64,000 nt of DNA from Capillidium heterosporum. Taxonomy: Eukaryota; Entomophthoromycota; Entomophthoromycetes; Entomophthorales; Capillidiaceae. The notes beneath the pieces are model-generated. The model made no database searches. It was given only the letters and a program-made list of their open reading frames with translations, and was not told where the DNA came from. Of this stretch, positions 34,179 to 44,376 are shown piece by piece. The DNA is taken from contig WBMQ01000010.1 of NCBI GenBank assembly GCA_016630905.1, forward strand, positions 372,001-436,000, in the 5' to 3' direction. How positions within the stretch are numbered: the first letter of the stretch is position 1; each line of letters begins with the position of its first letter. A program made the translations under genes and the position numbers.

Positions 34179-35329
34179 GGCTCGATGTTCTTTGTCTTTC
34201 TACCTCGTCAGCTGAATCTGACTTTCTATACTAGTATATCTAAGGTGTAATAAACCTTGCAGTTATAATTCATTGGGATTTATATATCTACTTGTTGTGA
34301 CTACTGATGGCATTTCTACTTAGCAAATACCATTCACAAATTCTTAGCTACTTTTATCTTGAAAATAGAGCCTGAAAACTACATCCGAGGCAGCAGTAGA
34401 ATCGTTTGGGTTGTGTTCAATTGTTGGCTGTCGAGAGTTGGACATGTGCTCTAACAGATTCTTTGACTCGATATCATATTGGAATCGACCATCTCGTAAA
34501 TATTGTGTTGCAATTTAACACAGTATTCAATTGGCATCCAAATATCAAATACATCGTATCTAGTTTGGTTCATATAGGGCTATGTCTTATCTAGGCGGTT
34601 TAGTAGTTCTAAAGTCACTTTTCTATGAATATTATCTCAGAGATTTCGTAGTAAAGGCTGTATGTTAATCATTTGCATCTCATACCACCATCATTATGGC
34701 AGCTCAGCGATCTCAAGCCAACCCACCGTGCAAATATGAAATATATCACTCTATGCTAATATTTCGGAGGCTGAACTTAATAACAGGGGCTTCAAGTTTA
34801 ACAGTATTGAATTTTCCAATAATTTGTTTAAATATTTATACAAAAGGTATAGATTGAAGCGCCCTTGCAGCCACCATCTTGAAGTCAAAGTTTCAACTGA
34901 TGTGGTGGATCCACTTTACGTTTGCATTAAGAAAAACTTAGACTACTGTCATCGATAGGTAGAAATGAAGTTAATTGATGAATAAATATAATTTTACAGT
35001 TTTGCTCGAACTTTTGGATACTGTATCCCAATTATATGTTTTTATACTTAATTTCAAAGGCTTGTGATCCTAGCAAGTCGTCTAATGTGAAAGTTCACCA
35101 ACCAAAGTAGATTGACACCATAGCACTGGTTACGTCCTTTACTTTCTATGTATTCTAGAACATCCTTGTAATTACAAATGCAATTTAGCTACCTAGCAAA
35201 TATTTATAAGTAGGCTAAAGGAACCAATCTGAAAATTTAAAACTTTCTTATCAAATTTATAGTATTATCAGCTCAAGTAAACTGTATACTAACTTGAGCC
35301 GAAATTTAGCTTGCATCAAGTACTGCAAG
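34179..35329. other. Intergenic, no gene seen
   Basis: AT-rich. No feature supported. Confidence 0.5.
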
Positions 35330-37192
35330 AATGACATTGGAAGGCTATAACGCTGCTATCGGTATTAACTTATATATAGTTTATCCCAGAGTCACCATAT
35401 ATAAAACCAACGGTGTAAAGACCATATCCAACAATCAAAGTGGCTATTTCACATAATCCCCCATAAGCTTTACCAATGAAGGTTTACTCATCGGTTAAGC
35501 TGTCAAGGACCAAACATATTTCAACCCTATCGACATTATCTTCAGCGCCAAGCGACTTATGAGTTGCTCCTTTTGATGCCAACCCTAGGAGCTTTATGGA
35601 GGACTTTCTCTTCAAAGTTGTTGACAAAGTAATAGGGCCTACCATCCAAGCACAAGTTTAAATTGAAGTTGAAGATGAGGTTAAGCCTTACGCACCTGAA
35701 TAGAAATCTGTCACAATAATAGCCAAACCCCATTTAGGTAAAGATAGTATCTACACTATAATAGCCATTTCCTCTCATATTGACGAAATTCAACTCCAAG
35801 CCGCTGTAGATTACGGTGCCACTGCTGATTTCAAAATTCTCAGAGTTATCAACGAACCTACTGCTGCCCCCTTAGTCTACGAGTTAGACTTACCTAAAGG
35901 TGAAAAGAAGGTGTTCGTTTATCATTTTGATGGTGATAATTTTGACATGTCATTAATTTCCATCCAATATAAGACGCTTGAAGTTTTGGTTACCACTGGT
36001 GACAAATTTGAATAGCGAAAACTTTAGCAATCAAGACATAAAGCACTTTATCAAATCCTTCAGGGAGAAATTTGGAAAGTATGTCGTCAAGGACTTTGAA
36101 GCTATAATTAGACTTTAACAGGCAGTTGAAGTTGCCAAGGTTAAACTGTCTAGTCAACTTTGCGTTGGCATCGAAATTGAATCCTTGATAGGTGATAGAG
36201 GCTTTTCTGAAACTTTGGTCCAGGTCAAATTCGAAGAACTCAGCAAAGATCTTTCCAACAAGACCTTACCTTTATTGAAAAAGTTCTCAGGAGTGTTAAA
36301 GTTGAAAGTTGGATGCTAATGAGGTTTTGTTAGTTGATGGTTCTGTAAAGATCTCCAAGATGGTTTCTAATTTAGAAATTTTCTTAAACAGTAAGGTCTA
36401 CCAGAGCACCAACCTACATGAAGCTGTAATATACGGTGCAGGCATCCAAAATGTTAGCTTTAAAGATGAGAAGGAATTTTTTGACATGTTAATAATCGAT
36501 GTCGCTCTATCCGCTATTCAAATTGAACATGATGGTGGTAACACTTTTGATCTGTTCCTGTTCAACGTCTGGGTTCCTATCAAGAAGCCAGACTTTTACA
36601 ACTAACTTTGAAAAGCATAATACCTTATCTATCCGAATCTACTAAAGCAAAAATCCCACCAACAACGATGATGATTTCCTAGGTAACTTAGATATAACCA
36701 GTATTTTCCTTGCTCTCCTTGATCCCAACTGAGTTGAAGTCATTTTTAACATCGATACCAGCAGTATCTTGAACATCTCTGCTATCAAATTAGGTACCGA
36801 TTACCAAAGCCCTTTCACTGCCATCAAAGACAAATATCGTCTCAGCAAAGAGGATATTAACCACATGAAGCAAGAAGCTAAAGGGTTTGCTCAAAGGAAT
36901 AAGAAAAACCAAGGAGGAATTCGTATCTATGAAGAATTCCTATTCTATCTGAAAGCATCTAAAAACTTTCATTTATGGTAGACTATCTGGTGAAATTATT
37001 GAAACTGACAAGGCTGTCTTGGTTTCCATTCAAGAGAAGAATGAGTGGATGGCAGCCAATAGCATCACTGCCTCCAAGGCCATCATCGAAGCACAGAAGG
37101 CTGAATTGGAGAAAACTCTCAACCCCATCCTTAGCAAAGCTAATAGTCATGTTGGTTCTAATAAAGGCTGTGAAGACCTCAAAGAGGTCTAA
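35330..37192 (+). pseudogene. Cytosolic-type Hsp70 pseudogene, near full length
   Basis: Pieces of an Hsp70 can be followed in order, in shifting frames with many stops: an ATP-site start reading AIGINL (for GIDLGTT), SFTNEGLLIG, NPIDIIFSAKRLM, YTIIAISSHIDEIQLQAAVD, LRVINEPTAAPLVYELDLPK, KKVFVYHFDGDNFDMSL (for GGGTFD), KFEELSKDLSNKTL, then the substrate-binding part with INISAIK-like sequence (LNISAIKLG), YRLSKEDINHMKQEAKGFA and a lid piece KNEWMAANSITASKA. There is no ER signal and no HDEL end, so it resembles the Ssa type. It lies directly beside the LTR element but is not interrupted by it. Confidence 0.85.
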
Positions 37193-37303
37193 GTTCGTTG
37201 TATAGCTTATACTTAAACAAATTTATACAATAAATTTGAGTAAAGTTGATGTTTTTCTTTTAGATAGCTGTATAGCTTATCTGATTTTTATCAATATAAA
37301 AAT

Positions 37304-38040
37304 TGTAAGGTCCAAGGGGGTGCCGTTGAATCCAACTAATGATGGTGTCATAATGGGAGCGTATGACATGAGAGGTTGGGACAGTAGAACCAATGCCGAC
37401 CACAGCATTGGTAATATGAATCACCCAAAGGAGGTAAGTCCAAAGGGAAGCAAAGAAAGTTTGAACGGAGTGAGCTAAGAGGGTATAGAAGTCGAACCAC
37501 ATATTCGCACGATCTAATAACTAAAAGGCTGACCAGGAACAATACTTTATTCGTAGACGAAACAGAATCAGGCTGTCAGAGACAGCTATGGCAGGGGAAA
37601 CAGATCAGGCTGTCAGAGACAGCTATGGCAAGGGAAACAGATCAGGCTGTCGCAACAGCTATAGTTGATGGTTGAGATCAAGAGGTGAGTAACAGCTATT
37701 TAGAAAATAGCGAGGTGGAACGTTGTCAAGATACCAGCCTTCAATGGCATTCCAAGGGTTTAAATACCCTTTCGGTATCTTGGCAATACTTGCTGAATAT
37801 CCGAATCCCGATATCAAAATGCTATGCTGGTAATAGCTGGGGTTCCTAACTTATAGCCAAGATTACGAATATGGGAAATTGTCAAGAATATCTAATAAAT
37901 AGAACAGATTTCTGTTCGAAACTAGATATAAATGGAAAGTAGAAAATCGAAGATTGGTAAGGAAAAGAAAATAGTATAGTGTGCAAAGAAAATTGGTCGA
38001 TGACCTTAGATTAGGAATTGTAACAACCAGGGTTGTTACA
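37304..38040 (-). repeat. 3' LTR (complete)
   Basis: Plus-strand limits TGTAAGG and GTTACA, giving TG...CA ends; 737 bp. In element orientation it begins TGTAACAACC, which with the following bases forms a palindrome, right after a purine tract. It contains a TATA-like element, three 37-bp repeats and the gag start codon, copied in both LTRs. Confidence 0.85.
37568..37665. repeat. 37-bp tandem repeat inside the 3' LTR
   Basis: Units begin TCAGGCTGTC at 37568, 37605 and 37642; the third is partial. Units one and two contain CTGTCAGAGACAG, a small hairpin. The same array is at 39656-39753 in the other LTR. Confidence 0.85.
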
Positions 38041-39590
38041 CTATCCCCTTTCTTTCTCTTTTCCCATAAAGCTTGCTAGTCCTGCAGTGAGGTTTAGTCA
38101 AGTAGCACTTCTGCTTCCATTCAGCCCACCTGTTGGGCTGAGGTTGAGTAGTAGCAATATGACGGATCCATCCTTCTGCTGGTCGGGTTTGCTTTTCATG
38201 GGATTGAGGGGTATCTAACTTTGGACTAAGATACTTCGCTGCAACTATTTGGTCAGGTTTCTTACTTTGTGCATTCGGTAGAGCTTGTTTGCTTCCAGGG
38301 CGACTTTGGTTTGAACTATCCTTTCCACAATGGCACCGATGCTGCTCTGGAGGACGGGGTAGAGCATTTTCATAACTAGCTATCTGACTAGGTCTCGGAA
38401 GTAATGAGATGCTTAATGATTCTCCTGTGAGAACTTCTAATGGATCAGGGTACTTGTTGAGGCCTCTAAACTCCTGATCTTGAATGTCTACTGTTTTCCG
38501 ATCCCAGTTAATGGTGGGTTTTGCCTGGGCTATCCAGGGTAGTCCCAGTACAAGTGGGAATGGTATATCTCGTTGACATATAGGATCAATGGTGTAAGAC
38601 AACAGTGAGTTTTTCTTAGATGATAATAGAGAGAAGGGGATCTTCGCTCGCCTGGTATTAGGATTTCGAGAGGAATCCATTAGTCCTTGATACCTAGGCC
38701 TGAGGGAATCTAACTTAGTAATTTCCGAAAGTGGCATCTACCAGCTTCTGAGAGACTAAATTGTCGGTAGCTCCAGTATCAATTAAGGCAAAGGTGTGGA
38801 TGGGAGTTTCCAACTCTAATGTTACAGGAAGGAGTAAGTGTTGGTGGGAACTAGTGATGAAGGAGTTTGCTAGTGCTTTGTACGGGTCTAGCTTGCTCAA
38901 GGTAGGACGTATTGAGCTTATTGGAAACTTGGTGCTGCCCTGTTTAAAATTACTCTTGATGGGGCATTTACCGACATGATGGCCATTGGAGGCACAGTAA
39001 AAACAAAGGTTATTGACTCTGCGCCTTGTAATCTCCACCTGGGATAATTTAGTCCGAGTCTTTGGGAACTTTGAAGGAACTCTCGACTTGGTTCTCTCAG
39101 GGGTGGTAGCATGGCTATATTTGAAGGCGTTACTTTCCTGTGGAGCTTTCACATGTCTGGTAGTAGTAATTTCGTCAACCGAATCCAACACTTCTTGAGT
39201 TTGGATTAAGCTTTCTACCTGTTCTATGTTGGGGGTCAACAGGCTTTGGGAAACTTGAGTAGGGGCGATCATTGGCAGGATATCGGCGTGATGGAGGCAA
39301 ATCCCTAGGGCAATACATCCAGGGAGCAGGGCCGACAGAACCAGAGCATTGGAATGGACTGGCATGGAGTCGGTTAGAGATCTTGACAAACTGTAAGGTC
39401 CAAGGGGGTGCCGTTGAATCCAACTAATGATGGTGTCATAATGGGAGCGTATGACATGAGAGGTTGGGACAGTAGAACCAATGCCGACCACAGCATTGGT
39501 AATATGAATCACCCAAAGGAGGTAAGTCCAAAGGGAAGCGAAGAAAGTTTGAACGGAGTGAGCTAAGAGGGTATAGAAGTCGAACCACAT
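38036..39590 (-). CDS. Retroelement gag C-terminus and aspartic protease, in two frames
   Basis: Frame 39590-38715 (291 residues) starts inside the 5' LTR. Its first ~95 residues are unrecognised. A basic region and a CCHC knuckle follow (CFYCASNGHHVGKC), then a protease start with the catalytic triplet (LIDTGATDNLVS). It stops at 38715. The second frame, 38737-38036, continues the protease (VLGLPWIAQAKPTINWD, the typical Ty3/gypsy flap-to-C-terminal block), then a Pro/Gln/basic tail, and stops at the 3' LTR edge. The overlap lies within the protease, so this is either a mutation or a programmed frameshift. The major capsid domain of Gag and everything after protease are absent. Confidence 0.75.
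38044..38065 (-). promoter_or_regulatory. Polypurine tract
   Basis: A 22-nt run of purines on the element's strand, ending 3 bases before the 3' LTR. It is the expected plus-strand DNA primer and fixes the 3' LTR boundary at 38040. Confidence 0.7.
39380..39389 (-). promoter_or_regulatory. Candidate self-primer binding site of the LTR element
   Basis: Two bases inside the 5' LTR edge. On the element's strand it reads TTGTCAAGAT. It is complementary to ATCTTGACAA in the LTR (39820-39811), which lies where transcription should begin, as in Tf1/sushi elements that prime from their own RNA 5' end. It does not begin with TGG as tRNA-primed sites usually do. Confidence 0.5.
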
Positions 39591-39655
39591 ATTCGCACGA
39601 TCTAATAACTAAAAGGCTGACCAGGAACAATACTTTATTCGTAGACGAAACAGAA

Positions 39656-39753
39656 TCAGGCTGTCAGAGACAGCTATGGCAGGGGAAACAGATCAGGCTG
39701 TCAGAGACAGCTATGGCAAGGGAAACAGATCAGGCTGTCGCAACAGCTATAGT
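39656..39753. repeat. 37-bp tandem repeat inside the 5' LTR
   Basis: Copy of the 37568-37665 array at the matching LTR position. Confidence 0.85.
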
Positions 39754-39846
39754 TGATGGTTGAGATCAAGAGGTGAGTAACAGCTATTTAGAAAATAGCG
39801 AGGTGGAACGTTGTCAAGATACCAGCCTTCAATGGCATTCCAAGGG

Positions 39847-39854
39847 TTTAAATA
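39847..39854 (-). promoter_or_regulatory. TATA-like element in the 5' LTR
   Basis: TATTTAAA on the element's strand, 34 bases before ATCTTGACAA (39820), a normal distance to a transcription start. Confidence 0.5.
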
Positions 39855-40080
39855 CCCTTTCGGTATCTTGGCAATACTTGCTGAATATCCGAATCCCGAT
39901 ATCAAAATGCTATGCTGGTAATAGCTGGGGTTCCTAACTTATAGCCAAGATTACGAATATGGGAAATTGTCAAGAATATCTAATAAATAGAACAGATTTC
40001 TGTTCGAAACTAGATATAAATGGAAAGTAGAAAATCGAAGATTGGTAAGGGAAAGAAAATAGTATAGTGTGCAAAGAAAA

Positions 40081-42535
40081 ATCTATCACCATCCTCAAGT
40101 ATACTTTTCCAAAACTATATATGCTAAACTAAACTTGAATGCTAATGGCTACCAATATCGAAAAAGGCTATGCTAGTTATACTTACAAGTACGTTTTTTA
40201 CTTGCTATTTAAAAATATCAGTAACCATCAAATTAAGTCTATTGTAAAGAATGGGTTGGAACTGGTTGATAAAGTTTAATACATAAATGATAAAATAGGT
40301 AATGCATTGGAGTTATTTATAGAATATAGATAAATAGAAACTTTTTATTCGCATAAAAATTTGCTTTTTTCATACAATTTAACTTTATATATGTACTTTT
40401 GACTTGAAGTCTTCAAATTTGGATCTAGAAAGTCAGATAGGCTTGAAGTTTAACTCACTTTTAAGTTGTATGATATGTGCAATTGATATTCGAAAAGTTT
40501 CGCTACGTACAATTGCTTGCATAAAGTAGCTTAAAAGAAACACTATATATATCGCTTAAAATAGATCCATGAAAAATGCCTTATATAAACGTATTTGGCT
40601 GAAGTGTCGCATTCGAGTCGGAGATTGTTGGCAAGCAGATATCGCTCAAACTTTTGTTAGATAGATGAAATAGCTACAGCCGTAGCATTTCTAAATAGAA
40701 CCTATCGGTAATATAGTAAATCCTATATAAGTTAATACTGCAGCCTGCATCAAGTATTACTAAAAATACATTATAGATATTGTATTTTAATAAGAGTTGT
40801 TTAAGGGAAGGGTTTTTGACAAGTAGGGAAAGGCTATACCTAAAACTACTCATGTAAAAATCGCTCAAATATCATATATTAAAGCTAAGCATCGAAGGGG
40901 TGCCTTGGCTAATATATAGCTACATTTACACTTGAAGGTCAATCGATAAGTTAATATTTGGCTCAAATTTCCCATCGATCTCATAGCACATATATCGCAA
41001 TATTAATTACTATTAGCCTTTTTAAAGTATGGACAAAATCGTTCTATACAAATTTCGAGAGATACCTATAAAGTATTAGTAACAGTACAATGTATTTAGC
41101 AGCACCCTTGAACCCAACATACATTCGGCGATTGAAAACTCTAGTTAAACCAATCTCCGAAAACATACAAATCGCTCAACCTTCACATATTTAAACATGC
41201 ATGTTAAAGGAGGGGTTTATATGTTGACACTAGTACATGTTTAGGTATGGATTTATAAAGCTAGCCCCTAAAATTAAACAAACCCAACAACCTTTTTCTT
41301 GATGTTTAGCTGCCCCATTCCAAGCTATTTCGCAATCGAAATTAGCCTGTTTGCCACTTCATTTGGTTTGGCGTATATGCTACGTGCTAATTAAATATTT
41401 TCTAGATTCGGTTGATAGTTGAAGGTGAGGGACCTTTTAGTCATCAGTGGATTTAATTCGACTTGAAAGGCAATTGGATTGTGGATGGAAATAGCAATGA
41501 GCTAAACAACACTGACATCAAACCATTAAGAAGGCTAATTACCAGCCCCAATATATTGGTGGATAGCAGGTTCAATTAATATCAGTTTTGATCAGATATA
41601 TTTATGAAATTTAAGCCGAGGTCCATTATGAAAAGGCTTGAATGTGATTCAACTTTTCAAATTTGTACAGATGCCGAGATCAACTATAGTTTAAACTGAT
41701 AAATAAGCGACGGGTAGAAGGAATAGAAGGTACCACTGAGGTCAAGTCGCAGATTGTTTAAGCTGGAAGGCCTTACTTTGCTCGCTGCTTTATTGTTTTG
41801 CATCCTAACTAATCTTGCCTATTTTCCCATAAATACTCGTCATACTACTTTTCCAACCCAAGTCGGCTTTTCTCCTTCGAACCTAGTAAGGGAAAACGTT
41901 TCAAGTGTGGCAAAATTTTTGATGTAGTCTATTCCCATCTCTTGAGATAAAGCGATCTAGGTGGAAAGGGTATTAAAAACTAAGCAGTTTTAGAAATATA
42001 TTAGGGATTAGACCCTGATAGAATGTGGGATTAAGCTTCCAGATGCAACTTCGACACTGGAACATGGGCCGTTTATCTAGATCCGGTTAATCTTTACTAT
42101 TTAATTTGCTTCTAATTTTGGTGAACATTCTTGTTTTTCTGTGTGATGAAAAGTTTAAAAATAGGCTTTAATATGTGTGTTACATATGCTTCAAGTAAAC
42201 AATAAGAGAACTTACAATATATTAGTTGCTTACAGAGTGCTGGATTGGCTTACTCAACAAAAAACAATAGCCGGACATCTACCCATTACTAATTTTTAAA
42301 CGGAATATCCAAAGCCACAAGCCACTTTATGCTTCCCTTTTAACCACTTTTATAGAAGCTTCTATATCAAATGGAATGATATGTCTACTTTTGTAAAGCT
42401 TGGTCCTTTGAAGTGGACATCGCGACCAAAATCGTAATAATTAGCCTGAACGAAAGCATCGAACGTAACCATCAAGTGAAAGCTAAACCAGGCAAGCCGT
42501 GAGTCCTTTACGCTACATTCGACAATCTCAGACAC
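40081..42535. other. AT-rich intergenic region
   Basis: No gene or recognisable relic. It separates the LTR element from the intact oxidase gene. Confidence 0.5.
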
Positions 42536-42544
42536 TATATAAAG
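42536..42544 (+). promoter_or_regulatory. TATA box of the intact multicopper oxidase
   Basis: TATATAAAG, about 80 bp upstream of the start codon. Confidence 0.6.
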
Positions 42545-42618
42545 GCAGCCTCCTACCCAGCAAGTTTTAAACTAAATCGAAATCAACATTCATTAGCAGT
42601 TTAGATTTATAGCATAGC

Positions 42619-44376
42619 ATGATCCTCAAGCATCTCATAGCACTACTTCTAGTCAACTTTACGTTGGCCAAGATCATCATGTTGGACTGGACAGTCGAGG
42701 AGAAACTAATCGCCCCCGATAACTTTGGCTTCCACGGCATGACCATCAACGGCCAGTTCCCTGGCCCTACCATCAACGGTACCATGGGAGATACCGTCAT
42801 CATCCGTGTCCGCAACAACCTCCACAAGGACTTTACCATCCACTGGCACGGTATCGTCCAGAAGAATACTCCCATGTTCGACGGTGTACCCTTTGTTTCC
42901 CAAGACCCCATAAAAGCCGGTAGCAGCTTCATTTACTACTTTGAATTGAGCGAACAGATTGGTACCCACTGGTATCACGCCCATACTGGATTGGATGCCG
43001 AGCACGCCTATGGCGCCTTGCTCATCCAGGATAAGCCTGCCGATCGTGCCGACCTCAACAGCTACAATCCCAAATACAAGTACGACGAAGAGCGCCTCCT
43101 TATTCTTAGTGAGATCTGGCACCGTCCTAGCGAAGATATCATCGCCGATTTAGTAGGTCCCAACTTCAAGCCAGTCGGCCCTTCTGACTCCATCCTAGTC
43201 AATGGTCAGGTCTACCATGAGTGGAGTGCAACTGGAGCCAACAACGCTTCCTTACCATTCAACAAGGGTAACGCCATCATCAATGTCGAAAAGAATAAGA
43301 CCTACCGTCTCCGTCTCATCGGCGCCTTAGGTTTAGACAAGATGAAATTTAGCATCCCTGGCCACAAGTTCACCATCATCGAAGCCGATGGCACCTACTT
43401 GGAGCCTTACGACGTCGACTACATGGAAGTCTTTGGTGGCCAACGTTATTCCGTCATCTTGAAGGCCAACCAGCCCGTCAACAACTACCCCATCTATGTA
43501 CAACGTACTGGTGAGACTACTGTATCCTTTGCTGCCAAAGCCATCCTCAACTACAAAGGAGCCGCCAATCCTCAACCAATGGTCCGCGCCATTCTACCCA
43601 ATCCCCCTGCTGCAGGTAATTACAACCGTTGGGTTGAAGGTAAATTGTTTGCCAGTAACTGGTTGAAGCGTAACCGTAACCCTCATTACTACCCTGTCCC
43701 CAAGAACGTCACCAAACACGTATACTTGAAATCCAACCCTGTGTTTGTTGGTCGGCACGTAGATGAACTTATTAACGACGTAGCTCCTAAGAAGCGTAAC
43801 TCGACTGTCATGTACGAGCTCATGGCCGGTAGCTACCAACCCGACGGCGAGATCATCGAAATCCAGGAGGGTGACGTAGTACAAGTCGTCATGGAGCACA
43901 TCTTACCCGCTGCCTTCCCTGAATGCTTGCACCACCCCTGGCATCTACACGGTCACTCTTTCCACGTCGTTGCCAGTGGTAAAGAGAAGTTTAACCCAGC
44001 TGTTGATAATGCCAAGATCGATGCCGCCGTCAACGCCATGACCAAACAACCCTTGTTTGTCGACACTTTCACTCACTACCCTGAAGAAATTAGTGTTATG
44101 GCTAAAACTCGATCCAGAACCTTTTACGAACGATTGAGAAACAAAGTTGAAGCAGACAAGAACTCCAGAATCGAAGCTGAACCTACTCTGTGTGGTTGGT
44201 ACGCCATTCGATTCAAGGCCAACAACCCCGGACCTTGGTATATGCACTGTCACATCTCAGCTCACTTGGTTATGGGCAAGGTAGTCATCTTTAACGAGTC
44301 CCCCAAGAACCCTATGCTATTCAAGCAGAGTATGCAGGGTACTTTGGACAAGTCCAAGGAGGCTGTCTTCCAGTAA
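42619..44376 (+). CDS. Multicopper oxidase, laccase/ascorbate-oxidase type (copy 4, intact)
   Basis: Secreted oxidase of 585 residues in one exon, oxidising an unknown substrate with reduction of O2 to water by family. Signal peptide about 1-18 (LKHLIALLLVNFTLA). Three cupredoxin domains; copper ligands in L1 H75-W-H77, L2 H120-A-H122, L3 H439-P-W-H442-L-H444-G-H446 and L4 H543-C544-H545 with H549. Ten residues after the type-1 cysteine, where laccases have Leu or Phe and ascorbate oxidases Met, this protein has Lys554. Sequons such as NGT at 53-55 and NAS/NVT suggest glycosylation. Codon use is more GC-rich at third positions than in neighbouring genes, which suggests high expression. It is the only uninterrupted copy of four in the window. 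Its substrate class (phenol, ascorbate, metal) cannot be told from the sequence. Confidence 0.9.
   Translation: MILKHLIALLLVNFTLAKIIMLDWTVEEKLIAPDNFGFHGMTINGQFPGPTINGTMGDTVIIRVRNNLHKDFTIHWHGIVQKNTPMFDGVPFVSQDPIKAGSSFIYYFELSEQIGTHWYHAHTGLDAEHAYGALLIQDKPADRADLNSYNPKYKYDEERLLILSEIWHRPSEDIIADLVGPNFKPVGPSDSILVNGQVYHEWSATGANNASLPFNKGNAIINVEKNKTYRLRLIGALGLDKMKFSIPGHKFTIIEADGTYLEPYDVDYMEVFGGQRYSVILKANQPVNNYPIYVQRTGETTVSFAAKAILNYKGAANPQPMVRAILPNPPAAGNYNRWVEGKLFASNWLKRNRNPHYYPVPKNVTKHVYLKSNPVFVGRHVDELINDVAPKKRNSTVMYELMAGSYQPDGEIIEIQEGDVVQVVMEHILPAAFPECLHHPWHLHGHSFHVVASGKEKFNPAVDNAKIDAAVNAMTKQPLFVDTFTHYPEEISVMAKTRSRTFYERLRNKVEADKNSRIEAEPTLCGWYAIRFKANNPGPWYMHCHISAHLVMGKVVIFNESPKNPMLFKQSMQGTLDKSKEAVFQ

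Larger units (their letters stand above)
37304..40080 (-). mobile_element. Short LTR retrotransposon (Ty3/gypsy-like), protease only
   Basis: Direct repeats of ~690-737 bp flank a 1.35-kb interior whose frames run on the minus strand, so the 5' LTR is on the right. The interior codes for a gag C-terminus with a zinc knuckle plus an aspartic protease. No reverse transcriptase, RNase H or integrase sequence is present, so the copy depends on another element. A purine tract precedes the 3' LTR and a primer-binding candidate follows the 5' LTR. The LTRs differ at about two positions, so the insertion is young. AAAAT occurs at 37299-37303 and at 40078-40082 and could be a target duplication, but see the truncation of the right LTR. 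Confidence 0.88.
39392..40080 (-). repeat. 5' LTR (lacking its outer ~48 bp)
   Basis: Matches 37304-37992 with two substitutions seen (within the GGGAAGC run near 39539 and in the GGTAAGG run near 40050). Homology ends in the A-run at 40077-40080, so the equivalents of 37993-38040 are missing. Confidence 0.85.

Noticed and set aside
37299-40082. AAAAT as a clean 5-bp target duplication of the LTR element
   Set aside because: The right copy overlaps an A-run shared with the LTR itself, and the complete left LTR ends elsewhere; kept only as a possibility.
42567-43122. Long minus-strand frames opposite the intact oxidase (also opposite the kelch, C2H2 and myosin genes)
   Set aside because: They are antisense shadows of a clearly coding strand with biased codon use; no family features.
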